From the NCBI GenBank assembly GCA_017936025.1, contig JAGBGL010000073.1, forward strand, positions 1-25,586: a stretch of 25,586 bases of DNA, read 5' to 3'. Positions 1-6,920 of this stretch are shown one piece after another. Each line of letters opens with the position of its first letter. The stretch's first letter is position 1. Made by a program: the position numbers and the translations under genes. The notes below the pieces were generated by a model. It did no database searches and had not been told where the DNA came from. It worked only from the letters and a program-made list of their open reading frames with translations. The stretch is from Bacillota bacterium. GTDB lineage: Bacteria > Bacillota > Clostridia > Peptostreptococcales > Anaerovoracaceae.

Positions 1-2
1 CA

Positions 3-1133
3 TGGGAGCATCTTGAGGGCATCTATCCCTATGAGATCACCCACCCGCCGCTGGGCAAGATAATCATCTCTCTGGGCATCAGCCTCTTCGGCATGACGCC
101 CTTTGGCTGGCGCTTCTCCGGCACCTTCTTCGGCCTTATGATGCTGCCCATAATCTATGTCTTTTCCAAGAAGCTCTTCGGCGGCCGGGCCGTGCCCACG
201 GCAACGACCATGCTCATGGCCACCGACTTCATGCACTTTGTCCAGACCCGTATCGCCACCATAGATAGCTATGCAGTGTTCTTCATCCTGCTTATGTATC
301 TTTTCATGTACCTCTTTATAAGCGAGGGGAAATGGCGCAATCTGGCCCTCTCCGGCATTTTCTTCGGTATGGGCGCCGCCAGCAAGTGGACCTGCCTCTA
401 CGCCGGCGCCGGCCTTGGGCTTATCTGGCTTATCTATGTCATCATCAAGGCCAGAAGGGGAGAGCTGGATATAAAGGGCTTTTTCAGGCTCTGCGCTTTC
501 TGTGTGCTCTTCTTTGTGCTGATACCCTGTGGGATTTATTACCTGTCCTATATCCCCTACGGCATTGCCGAGGGTAAGACCAATATCTTCTCTGCCGATT
601 ATCTTCGCATCGTGCTGGATAACCAGAGCTATATGTTCAACTATCACTCCGGCATCGTGGCCGAGCATCCCTATTCCTCCCGCTGGTATCAGTGGATGCT
701 GGATATCCGGCCCATCCTGTATTATCTTGAGTATCTGCCCGACGGCAGGCGTTCAAGCTTTGGTGCCTGGGTGAACCCCGCCCTCTGCTGGGGCGGACTT
801 ATAAGCCTCTTCTTCACCGGCTACCTCGCCATCGGCCGGCGGGACATGCGCTCCGGCTTCATCCTGCTTGGCTACCTTGCCCAGCTTGTGCCCTGGATTC
901 CCATTGCAAGGCTCACCTTTGCCTATCACTATTTCCCCTGCACGGTGTTCCTCTGCCTTTCCATGGGTCAGATGTTCAATGTCATCCGCCTCAATTCAAA
1001 GAATTGGCGGCTTCATATCGGCGCCTTCGTGCTGGGCAGCCTGCTTGTGTTCATTCTGTTTTACCCGGCCCTCTCCGGCGCTGCCAGAGGGAACACGGAT
1101 ATCCTCCGCTGGCTTCCCACCTGGCCCTTCTGA
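3..1133 (+). CDS. GT39 protein O-mannosyltransferase-like membrane glycosyltransferase (5' end outside window)
   Basis: An open frame runs from the window edge to the TGA at 1131-1133, giving 376 visible residues; the true start lies upstream. The first visible residues include THPPLGK and, a little later, FGMTPFGWRFSG, which are typical of the loop and membrane segments after the N-terminal catalytic Asp region in PMT/GT39 enzymes. TRIATIDSY and GMGAASKWTCLYAGAGLG match other conserved PMT stretches. The rest alternates hydrophobic segments, and the C-terminal YHYFPC segment resembles the four-TM C-terminal domain of bacterial PMTs. Such enzymes move mannose from a polyprenyl-phosphate donor to secreted proteins at the outer membrane face. 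The substrate here is unknown. Codon use is strongly GC-rich, as in kup downstream and unlike the minus-strand genes after 2234. A strong terminator follows at once. Confidence 0.85.
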   Translation, partial: WEHLEGIYPYEITHPPLGKIIISLGISLFGMTPFGWRFSGTFFGLMMLPIIYVFSKKLFGGRAVPTATTMLMATDFMHFVQTRIATIDSYAVFFILLMYLFMYLFISEGKWRNLALSGIFFGMGAASKWTCLYAGAGLGLIWLIYVIIKARRGELDIKGFFRLCAFCVLFFVLIPCGIYYLSYIPYGIAEGKTNIFSADYLRIVLDNQSYMFNYHSGIVAEHPYSSRWYQWMLDIRPILYYLEYLPDGRRSSFGAWVNPALCWGGLISLFFTGYLAIGRRDMRSGFILLGYLAQLVPWIPIARLTFAYHYFPCTVFLCLSMGQMFNVIRLNSKNWRLHIGAFVLGSLLVFILFYPALSGAARGNTDILRWLPTWPF

Positions 1134-1138
1134 AAATG

Positions 1139-1183
1139 AAACTCCGACTCCCGGCTCAACAGGGCTGAGAGCCGGAGTTTTCT
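1139..1183 (+). terminator. Rho-independent terminator after the PMT gene
   Basis: AAACTCCG at 1139-1146 pairs with CGGAGTTT at 1173-1180, and the stem continues inward through CTC..GGC with two mismatches and a G-U pair. A short TTTT tract lies at the end of the stem. It starts six bases after the PMT stop codon. Confidence 0.8.
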
Positions 1184-1184
1184 G

Positions 1185-1213
1185 TTGACATATGGCCTGT
1201 TTTTTGCTAAATT
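1185..1213 (+). promoter_or_regulatory. Sigma-A type promoter for the riboswitch-kup unit
   Basis: A perfect -35 box TTGACA (1185-1190) is followed after 17 bases by TAAATT (1208-1213), which matches four of six -10 positions. It sits directly behind the PMT terminator and ahead of the c-di-AMP riboswitch, so it would start the kup leader transcript. Confidence 0.65.
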
Positions 1214-1226
1214 GTAAACACAATTT
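1209..1226. promoter_or_regulatory. Inverted repeat overlapping the kup -10 box (possible operator)
   Basis: AAATTGT (1209-1215) and ACAATTT (1220-1226) form a perfect 7-bp inverted repeat around AAAC. It overlaps the proposed -10 and the likely transcription start, a usual place for a repressor site. It is AT-rich and short, so chance is possible; no regulator gene is adjacent. Confidence 0.3.
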
Positions 1227-1239
1227 AAATGTAGAATGC

Positions 1240-1356
1240 TTAATGTCTTTTTTGACAGCGGGAGAACCAATTTTTTGGGGTGTATCCGCCTTGCGGCGGA
1301 AGGGAGCCTTCTTTCCCTAATCCGACAGCTAATCTCGTCAGCACAAAGAGGGAATA
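1240..1356 (+). ncRNA. ydaO-type c-di-AMP riboswitch
   Basis: The leader contains hallmark conserved pieces of the ydaO/yuaA RNA in order: GGGAGAACCAA near 1260-1270, TTGGGGTG near 1275-1282, a variable hairpin GTATCCGCCTTGCGGCGG, AGGGAGCCTTCTTTCC, then CCGACAGCTAATCTCGTC at 1322-1339. The last piece is the most diagnostic. ydaO RNAs bind cyclic di-AMP and usually turn genes off; K+ uptake systems, including Kup and Ktr, are known targets because c-di-AMP reports potassium and osmotic state. A clean terminator at 1424-1452 lies between the aptamer and the kup start and would serve as expression platform. The ends given are approximate because I did not fold the pseudo-two-fold structure. Confidence 0.88.
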
Positions 1357-1423
1357 TATTTATGTCATGCGGTCGGGCTGCTCCGGCTCCCGGTTTGCGT
1401 CATTACTGCGTATTTTGCTTTTG

Positions 1424-1452
1424 TGCTGCTTTGGAAAAAGCAGCATTTTTTT
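1424..1452 (+). terminator. Leader terminator (expression platform) before kup
   Basis: TGCTGCTT (1424-1431) and AAGCAGCA (1438-1445) form a perfect 8-bp stem with a six-base loop, followed by seven Ts (1446-1452). It lies 28 bases upstream of the kup start codon and downstream of the c-di-AMP aptamer, so it most likely carries riboswitch control. Confidence 0.85.
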
Positions 1453-1479
1453 GCGTATGCAGCATTTTGAAAGGCAGGT

Positions 1480-2235
1480 ATGTTCCAAGTGAAAGCAAGT
1501 TCAGATTCCGGAAGACAAAAGTTCAAATTCAGCCTTTTCCTCGTCACCATCGGCATTGTCTATGGCGACATTGGCACTTCGCCGCTTTACGTCATGAAGT
1601 CCATCATGGCGGGCAACGGCGGTATCAGCCAGATAAACGAGCAGTTCATTATCGGCGCGCTGTCGCTGGTAATATGGACTGTTACCCTGCTGACCACGAT
1701 AAAATATGTCCTCATCGCCATGAAGGCGGATAACCACGGTGAGGGCGGCATCTTCTCGCTCTATGCTCTGGTGAAAAACTGCGGCAAGTGGCTTATCATC
1801 CCCGCCATGCTGGGCGGTGCGGCGCTCCTTGCCGACGGCGTGCTCACTCCCGCCGTCACCGTTACCACCGCGGTGGAGGGTCTGCGCAGTATTGAGATCA
1901 TGAACCGCTTCCTCGGCGAGGGTCAGTGGAAGGTGGTCATCATCACCCTTGCCATTATCTGCGCCCTTTTCTCTGTGCAGCATGCCGGCACCTCCCGCAT
2001 CGGCAAGGCTTTCGGCCCCTGCATGCTGCTGTGGTTCTCCTTCCTGGGCATCACCGGCCTTGTAAGTCTTGTGCAGTATCCCGTTGTGCTTAAGGCTTTC
2101 AACCCCATCTATGCCGTGCAGGTTCTGTTCAGCGATTATAATAAGGCAGGCTTCATGATCCTGGGCTCCGTATTTCTTGCTACCACCGGCGCCGAGGCTC
2201 TTTATTCCGACATGGGTCATGTGGGCCGGGAGAAT
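1480..2235 (+). CDS. kup: Kup-family potassium transporter, truncated at a sequence junction
   Basis: Kup proteins are K+:H+ symporters of the cytoplasmic membrane, normally around 620-670 residues with about 12 TM helices and a cytoplasmic C-terminal domain. The start at 1480 gives MFQVKASSDSG followed by VTIGIVYGDIGTSPLYV, the Kup signature in TM1. KADNHGEGGIFSLYAL, GGAALLADGVLTPAVTV and ATTGAEALYSDMGHVGR are also classic Kup blocks in the right order. Family resemblance ends at residue about 252 (GREN). The frame stays open to 2469, but that tail is the antisense of atpH and atpF, so it is not Kup. About 60 percent of the protein is missing and a functional transporter is unlikely from this sequence. 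A ydaO riboswitch controls it. Confidence 0.9.
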
Positions 2236-2240
2236 AATCC
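2229..2240. other. Junction between two unrelated sequence blocks (kup::atpH)
   Basis: Reading rightward, Kup homology stops near 2235. Reading leftward on the minus strand, AtpH homology stops at the Tyr codon 2234-2236. The two genes converge and both lose their 3' parts at the same few bases. Base composition and codon use change from GC-rich (left) to AT-richer (right). No transposase, inverted repeat or att-like duplication is visible around it. It could be a chimeric contig or a genuine deletion or inversion endpoint. Confidence 0.85.
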
Positions 2241-2365
2241 GGCTCCTTTTCAAAAATGTCGAGAACCTGATTGGCTTCATCTAAAATCAGATCTTTTTTA
2301 TTCACTTCCACTGCAGCCTGATAAAGAGCACTGCCGTAAGTCAGATCTACTGTTAATTCTGCCAT
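2234..2365 (-). CDS. atpH: F1Fo ATP synthase delta subunit, N-terminal fragment cut by the junction
   Basis: The first 44 residues (MAELTVDLTYGSALYQAAVE onward to EKEPDY) match the start of the AtpH delta subunit, which joins the F1 head to the peripheral stalk. After Tyr44 the frame reads antisense kup and ends at 2180, so the native part is only about a quarter of the usual ~180 residues. The ATG overlaps the 3' end of atpF by 13 bases, a normal atp-operon arrangement. The genes expected next (atpA, atpG, atpD, atpC) are absent from the window because of the junction. Confidence 0.85.
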
Positions 2366-2859
2366 TGTCCGCTCCCTGCCTGTTCAATTATTTCATCTAC
2401 GATCTTATCCTGACCTGTCTGCGCAATATCGCGCTCGACAATTTTTTCTGCAGCCAGCATAGCCAGTGACGCAACATGCTTCTTCATATCTTCTAAAGCT
2501 TTACGCTTTTCCAGCTCGATCTGCTGCTCTGCGGCCTTTATCATCTTATCTGCTTTTTCCTCGGCTTCACGGATGATTTCTTCGGCCTGCGCATCCGCAC
2601 GGACCTTCGCTTCTTTTATGATTGCCCTGCCTTCGTCCTCAACATTGGCAATCCTGCGGCTATAGGCTTCCATTTTCTCGTCTGCTCTCTTGTTCACCAG
2701 CTCTGCATTATCCAGTGCATCCTGAATAGTCTGCTTTCTTGCATCGAGAACACCCAGAAATGGTTTATACAGAAATTTAGTCAGTACGCCTACTAAAATC
2801 AGGAAGTTGATCAAGTAAAAGATAAGTTCTGTTAAGCTGATTCCTAATGCTTCTACCAT
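2353..2859 (-). CDS. atpF: F1Fo ATP synthase subunit b (peripheral stalk)
   Basis: This 168-residue protein has one hydrophobic segment (about residues 10-30, LIFYLINFLILVGVLTKFL) followed by FLYKPFLGVLDARK and a long charged, heptad-like helix rich in Glu, Lys and Ala to the C terminus. That is the standard layout of subunit b, which anchors in the membrane and holds F1 through the delta subunit. Length is normal. A GGAAGGA ribosome site precedes the ATG. It lies between atpE and atpH in the usual operon order. Confidence 0.95.
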   Translation of the reverse strand: MVEALGISLTELIFYLINFLILVGVLTKFLYKPFLGVLDARKQTIQDALDNAELVNKRADEKMEAYSRRIANVEDEGRAIIKEAKVRADAQAEEIIREAEEKADKMIKAAEQQIELEKRKALEDMKKHVASLAMLAAEKIVERDIAQTGQDKIVDEIIEQAGSGQWQN

Positions 2860-2905
2860 ATTTCTATCTTCCTTCCATTGCTGATTATTTCCTTAAAGCG
2901 AAAAC

Positions 2906-3133
2906 TTACATTTTTGCAAACAGTAAGAATGCAATCAGAAGTCCGTAAATACTTAAAGATTCCATAAATGCAAAGGAAAGAATCATATTAGTACGAAGCA
3001 TACCTGCTGCTTCCGGCTGACGTGCCATACCTTCCAGTGCTTTTGCTGCAGCGAGACCCTGACCGATCCCAGGACCGATAGCCGCTAAACCAATTGCTAA
3101 ACCTGCTCCTATTGCTATTAAACCCATATCCAT
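2906..3133 (-). CDS. atpE: F1Fo ATP synthase subunit c, with Na+-type ion-binding residues
   Basis: This 75-residue hairpin proteolipid has two TM helices joined by the polar loop ARQPE (37-41). The ion-carrying carboxylate is Glu58. Pro21-x3-Gln25 in helix 1 and Glu58-Ser59 plus Tyr63 in helix 2 keep the same spacing as Gln32, Glu65, Ser66 and Tyr70 of the Na+ rotor of Ilyobacter tartaricus; H+-type c subunits usually lack the Gln and Ser. I therefore predict Na+ coupling. Two start codons are possible: ATG at 3133 sits only one base after AAAGGAG, whereas the third codon, ATG at 3127, has better spacing, so the mature protein may begin MGLIAIGAG. Confidence 0.95.
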   Translation of the reverse strand: MDMGLIAIGAGLAIGLAAIGPGIGQGLAAAKALEGMARQPEAAGMLRTNMILSFAFMESLSIYGLLIAFLLFAKM

Positions 3134-3184
3134 TCTCCTTTCAGATTACTATTCTTGTTATTTTCTGCGCAATTAAACGCGTTT

Positions 3185-3853
3185 TTATAAATGTTCCTCA
3201 TCCTCCGGCATAGCTTCTTTGATATATATTGCCGTCAGGAGTGAAAATACCAGTGCCTGTATCAGACCCATCAGTACACTGAAGGCCTGCATTATTACAG
3301 GAAGCCCCACCGGGAGCATGTCAAAGAATACCGAAGTTATCGTTTCTTCACCGTATACATTCCCATAAAGTCTGAGTGTCAGGGATACCGGTTTTACCAG
3401 ATCCTCCAGCATCATCAGCGGAAGCAGAAATGCAAACGGCTGCAGCCAGTGCCTGAAATAACTGAGCCCATGATGTGAACCTATCCCCACAGCGATCATC
3501 GAAACAAATGCCACAACAGCTAGCGCCATTGTACAATTGATGGATGCTGTCGGCGGAGCCAGTCCCGATATATGGCCTGAACCCGGAAGCAATCCCGAAT
3601 AATTACAGAACAGGATGTAGATAAACAGTGACGCAACAAGCGGGAAATATCGCTTGCAGGCCTCTTTACCCATGATGCCCTCATAGAAATTGTAAAGGCT
3701 GCCTATTGCCCATTCCACTGCATTCTGCATTCCCGAGGGAACAAGTTTCAGATTTCTTCCGGCTATTATGGCCACCACACACAGGAAAATGGTAATCCCC
3801 ATACTGGTTATCATCCCATTGGATATTCCCATTTCGTTTAATGTATCGAACAC
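3185..3853 (-). CDS. atpB: F1Fo ATP synthase subunit a
   Basis: This 222-residue, strongly hydrophobic protein forms the stator half-channels of Fo. The conserved essential Arg lies in SLTLRLYGNVYGEE, and PSGMQNAVEW, NYSGLLPG and the C-terminal VFSLLTAIYI are typical of subunit a. The start is a GTG at 3853 (read as Met), preceded by AAAGGAGG nine bases upstream. It follows atpI by 16 bases and precedes atpE, as usual in Firmicutes. Confidence 0.94.
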   Translation of the reverse strand: MFDTLNEMGISNGMITSMGITIFLCVVAIIAGRNLKLVPSGMQNAVEWAIGSLYNFYEGIMGKEACKRYFPLVASLFIYILFCNYSGLLPGSGHISGLAPPTASINCTMALAVVAFVSMIAVGIGSHHGLSYFRHWLQPFAFLLPLMMLEDLVKPVSLTLRLYGNVYGEETITSVFFDMLPVGLPVIMQAFSVLMGLIQALVFSLLTAIYIKEAMPEDEEHL

Positions 3854-3869
3854 TTACTCAGACCTCCTT

Positions 3870-4184
3870 TCAGTTTGTTTTTACCGCTTTCTTCTGTCTC
3901 AGAGCCCAGACGTGATTCATCAACGCAAGGGTGAGAGCTGTTGCTATCAGAAAAGCGATCCCGTCAAAAGGAACAATGTTCCTGACTAAAAATACTGCCA
4001 GCAATGTCAGTATATTTACAAAATAGCTGATCATCGCTCTGGCATAGATACTGTTCCCGCCGGCCTGATATCCGTATCCGGAAGCGTCCTCTTCACCATA
4101 TTTCTTCCAGATGAACAGACTTTTCAGACTGCCTATGATGCCTCCGAAAACAAGTCCTGCCACGGCGCCTATTATATAAGTCAA
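3870..4184 (-). CDS. atpI: AtpI-like ATP synthase assembly protein
   Basis: This small 104-residue protein has an N-terminal TM segment with small residues (IIGAVAGLVFGGIIGSL), a short polar loop (KKYGEEDASGYGYQ), two further hydrophobic helices and a basic C terminus. Size, topology and position as first gene of the atp operon match the AtpI / subunit I group, which helps c-ring assembly and is poorly conserved in sequence. The start is a TTG at 4184 with AGGGAG nine bases upstream; an in-frame stop just before it excludes an earlier start. The assignment rests mostly on context. Confidence 0.65.
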   Translation of the reverse strand: MTYIIGAVAGLVFGGIIGSLKSLFIWKKYGEEDASGYGYQAGGNSIYARAMISYFVNILTLLAVFLVRNIVPFDGIAFLIATALTLALMNHVWALRQKKAVKTN

Positions 4185-4264
4185 AAAATATCAGCTCCCT
4201 TTAGTTTATGATTTCAGTTTGCTTACTACTCATAAAATCACATAACTTTTTTGTTATTCATCTA

Positions 4265-4294
4265 ATTATAATACACACTCTGCTTCAAAGTAAA
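4265..4294 (-). promoter_or_regulatory. Promoter of the atp operon
   Basis: On the minus strand TTTACT (4289-4294) and a perfect TATAAT (4265-4270) are 18 bases apart, about 80 bases upstream of the atpI start. The surrounding gap between wecA and atpI (4185-4480) is AT-rich and holds only this promoter and the wecA terminator; I see no small gene in it. Confidence 0.65.
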
Positions 4295-4396
4295 CAATAG
4301 TTTTAGAATTATCAGACTTTTTTCTACAATTCCCTATATATATTCATTTTCAGCAATTCTGTAAATATTCCTCTCCTGATTTGACGCAAATAAATA

Positions 4397-4424
4397 AGAG
4401 GTTCCCCCTGATAAAGGAACCTCT
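4397..4424 (-). terminator. Terminator after wecA
   Basis: AGAGGTTCC (4397-4405) and GGAACCTCT (4416-4424) make a perfect 9-bp stem with a ten-base loop. On the minus strand it is followed by TATTTATTTG. It ends the prepilin peptidase to wecA transcript before the atp promoter. Confidence 0.75.
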
Positions 4425-4480
4425 ATTTTATAATTTGTCATTCTGAATCTCATTTCACAGAACTAATTTGCGGTACTGTT

Positions 4481-5665
4481 TCAATCTTCCGGATGCTTAT
4501 CCGCAGTGGTGTTCTTTGCACCTTTAGCAGCCGCTTTTTCTTCCGCTTTTCTGTGCTTTTCTTCAGCCTTTTTCTGTTTTACCTCGGTGGCTTTTTCTTT
4601 ATCCTCAGCCTTCTTGACATTTACAGCTTTAATTTCAACATTCTTTGTACTTGTGTCTGAAAGCATCACGTACATCAGCATAATCACTACTGCAAGCAGG
4701 CCAATGCACTCTACCATCTGTGCTCGGCTGTATTCAACTGCCATAACACCCATGATTCCGCTGATGCAGTAGAGCAGCATCACAGTTCGCTTCTGTCCGA
4801 AACCCGCTCTCATAATACGGTGGTGCAGATGTTCTTTGTCGCCTTCCATGATGGACTGTCTTCTCACAAGACGTCTCAAGATGGCAAACACAGTATCGAA
4901 CAGCGGGATCGCCATTACGAATACCGGAAGCACTATCGCCATGATAGTTGCACTCTTGACCGGCTGTATCAACGCATACGCCGCCAGGCAGAAGCCCAGG
5001 AACTGGCTTCCGCAGTCGCCCATAAAGCATTTCGCAGGATTAAAATTGTACGGCAGGAATCCCAATGTGCCGCCTGCAATTGCCAGCATAGCCGTAGCCG
5101 CCAGATAATGCCCGTGTATGTATGCCGCATAAGCGATACACAAAGATGCGATCGCTGCAATACCCGCCGCAAGGCCATCGAGACCATCGATCAGATTCAT
5201 TGCATTGATCATCCCTACTATCCACGCCACCGTCAGAATAAATGTAGCGATTTCTCCTGCTGCACCGGAAAAAATAAATCCGACAAAGCCGAACCTTATT
5301 CCGAACGCATAAACAACACATGCACTCAGCAACTGGATAAGCAGCTTTGATTTAGGGCCCAGGGTCTTCAGGTCATCGATGACCCCTCCAGCGAAAATCA
5401 CGAGAGCTCCCAGCACCAGGCCTGTCACCGCCTGCTTGTCCACAAACTGAGGGATCACAAAGATTACGGTCGATACCATGATGCCCAGAAAAATAGCCAT
5501 CCCGCCAAATCTCGGAATGATTCTTGTATGGACACGCCTGTCATCCTTCGGTATATCCATCGCACCTATTTTGGGGGCAAGCCATATAGAAACCGGCGTC
5601 ATTACTACGGCAACAAGAAATGCCGTAACAAACGCTCCCCACAAGATATGATAATTAATCTCCAC
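4481..5665 (-). CDS. tagO: Undecaprenyl-phosphate GlcNAc-1-phosphate transferase (WecA/TagO family) with charged C-terminal tail
   Basis: The enzyme moves a HexNAc-1-phosphate from a UDP-sugar to undecaprenyl phosphate, starting teichoic acid or other cell-surface glycans. Family motifs occur in order: RFGGMAIFLG, the Asp-Asp in GVIDDLKTLGPKSKLL, NAMNLIDGLDGLAAG, FMGDCGSQFLGF, PLFDTVFAILRR and the HLHHR loop. Around eleven TM helices are visible. Residues about 336-394 form a soluble tail very rich in Lys, Glu and Ala with KAEEK-like repeats, not part of the core family. The start is GTG at 5665, sharing its first G with the comEB stop, with AGGAG seven bases upstream. Whether it serves wall teichoic acid or another polymer cannot be decided here, so tagO versus wecA naming is a choice. 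Confidence 0.88.
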   Translation of the reverse strand: MEINYHILWGAFVTAFLVAVVMTPVSIWLAPKIGAMDIPKDDRRVHTRIIPRFGGMAIFLGIMVSTVIFVIPQFVDKQAVTGLVLGALVIFAGGVIDDLKTLGPKSKLLIQLLSACVVYAFGIRFGFVGFIFSGAAGEIATFILTVAWIVGMINAMNLIDGLDGLAAGIAAIASLCIAYAAYIHGHYLAATAMLAIAGGTLGFLPYNFNPAKCFMGDCGSQFLGFCLAAYALIQPVKSATIMAIVLPVFVMAIPLFDTVFAILRRLVRRQSIMEGDKEHLHHRIMRAGFGQKRTVMLLYCISGIMGVMAVEYSRAQMVECIGLLAVVIMLMYVMLSDTSTKNVEIKAVNVKKAEDKEKATEVKQKKAEEKHRKAEEKAAAKGAKNTTADKHPED

Positions 5666-6126
5666 TATTCTTCTCCTAACATTTCGATTTCAAGACCGGC
5701 TTCTTTCAGAATGTCGGCAGCCATCTCATCAGGATAGCTGTCCTTGATATACACCTTTTTGATGCCCGCATTGATAATCATTTTTGCACAGATAATGCAT
5801 GGATGATGCGTCACATAAATAGCTGCCCCATCGATGCTGTTTCCCTGTGCTGCCGCCTGAATGATCGCATTCTGCTCCGCGTGGAGAGCTCTGCAAAGTT
5901 CATGGCGCTGTCCTGAAGGCACACCCAGCTGCTGACGCAGACATCCGCCCAGTTCATCGCAGTGGGATAATCCTGTCGGTGCTCCGTTATAACCGCTGGC
6001 AACGACATGCTTGTCCTTTACAATGACAGCCCCCACATGTCTTCTCAGGCATGTAGAACGTTTGGCAGTCAGGACTGCCATTTCCATAAAATACTCATCC
6101 CAGCTGGGACGCTTTATATCTGTCAT
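5665..6126 (-). CDS. comEB: dCMP deaminase (ComEB-type)
   Basis: Zinc-dependent deoxycytidylate deaminase, converting dCMP to dUMP for thymidylate synthesis. CHAE-like HAEQNAI carries the zinc His and catalytic Glu, and HHPCIICAKM gives the two zinc Cys (PCxxC). SGYNGAPTGLSHCDE matches the substrate region, and the Cys/His there resemble the second zinc site of this family. I chose ATG 6126 (MTDIKRPSWDEYF) because GGAGGT lies eight bases upstream and homology begins there; it gives 153 residues. A longer frame to 6222 lies inside truA and has no family resemblance. It overlaps truA by 32 bases and abuts tagO. Confidence 0.92.
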   Translation of the reverse strand: MTDIKRPSWDEYFMEMAVLTAKRSTCLRRHVGAVIVKDKHVVASGYNGAPTGLSHCDELGGCLRQQLGVPSGQRHELCRALHAEQNAIIQAAAQGNSIDGAAIYVTHHPCIICAKMIINAGIKKVYIKDSYPDEMAADILKEAGLEIEMLGEE

Positions 6127-6913
6127 ATCCGGGTACCTCCTTCGGATCATAATATATGTCTTTAAGATACAGACCCTGAGGCGGTGCAGTATGCCCGGCC
6201 TTCTGTCTGTCGGCGCTTTCAATAGTTTCTTTCACTGATTCCGGCGTTCTCTTTCCGAGTCCTACCTCTACCAGAGTGCCCGTGATTATACGGACCATGT
6301 TATAGAGGAAGCCATCCCCTGTAATTATAATGAAAACGTCATTTCCGGCACGCTGTACGTTCAGCTGCCATATCGTTCTCACTGTCGTTTCGCGCTCTTC
6401 ACCGCCCGCTGCCTGGAAGCACGCAAAATCATGAGTACCTTCAATATGCACAGCTGCTTTCTGCATGAGTTCAACATTCAGTTCATCAGCCACCTGATAG
6501 CAGTAATTGCGTTGAAAAATATCCATATGCTTTGTATTTCTGATCCTGTAGATATATGTTTTACCTATAGAATCAAACCGTGCATGGAAGTCCAGCGGCA
6601 TTTCACGCACCTCTGTCACACGCACAGGGCCTACTACAGTAGTTCCCCTCATCCCGCCTGACAGCCTGTTGTTGACAACCATTGCCAGTTTTTCAGTCGG
6701 GATCCCGAAGTCACCCTTAAAGCTTGCACGCTGCCCGTAAGCATGCACACCCGCGTCAGTACGGCTGGTTCCGTTCACCTTTATTTCTCTGCCCATCACT
6801 GTACTCAGGGCTTTTTCAAGAGTACCCTGCACTGTAGGTTTGTCCGGCTGTCTCTGCCATCCGGAGAATCCCGTGCCGTCATACTCTATTGTCAGCAGGA
6901 AATTACGTTCCAT
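6095..6913 (-). CDS. truA: tRNA pseudouridine(38-40) synthase
   Basis: TruA isomerises uridines 38-40 in the tRNA anticodon arm. The N terminus LTIEYDGTGFSGWQRQP and the catalytic loop GTSRTDAGVHAYGQ with Asp53 are diagnostic. DGFLYNMVRIITGTLVEVG is the second conserved block. At 272 residues it is slightly longer than the usual ~250; the extra residues are a C-terminal tail. It starts seven bases after the yhbY stop, so it is probably co-transcribed. Confidence 0.95.
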   Translation of the reverse strand: MERNFLLTIEYDGTGFSGWQRQPDKPTVQGTLEKALSTVMGREIKVNGTSRTDAGVHAYGQRASFKGDFGIPTEKLAMVVNNRLSGGMRGTTVVGPVRVTEVREMPLDFHARFDSIGKTYIYRIRNTKHMDIFQRNYCYQVADELNVELMQKAAVHIEGTHDFACFQAAGGEERETTVRTIWQLNVQRAGNDVFIIITGDGFLYNMVRIITGTLVEVGLGKRTPESVKETIESADRQKAGHTAPPQGLYLKDIYYDPKEVPGYDRYKASQLG

Positions 6914-6920
6914 GCCTTAC

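Noticed and set aside
1236..1733. Plus-strand open frame across the kup leader
   Set aside because: It overlaps the c-di-AMP riboswitch, its terminator and the kup start in another frame.
2180..2233. Continuation of the AtpH frame to 2180
   Set aside because: After Tyr44 the residues are antisense kup and not delta-subunit sequence.
2236..2469. Continuation of the Kup reading frame past the joint
   Set aside because: The residues after GREN have no Kup character and are the antisense of atpH and atpF, so the open frame is accidental.
6127..6222. Longer N terminus for dCMP deaminase
   Set aside because: The extra residues lie in antisense-free overlap with truA and show no family resemblance; GGAGGT places the start at 6126.
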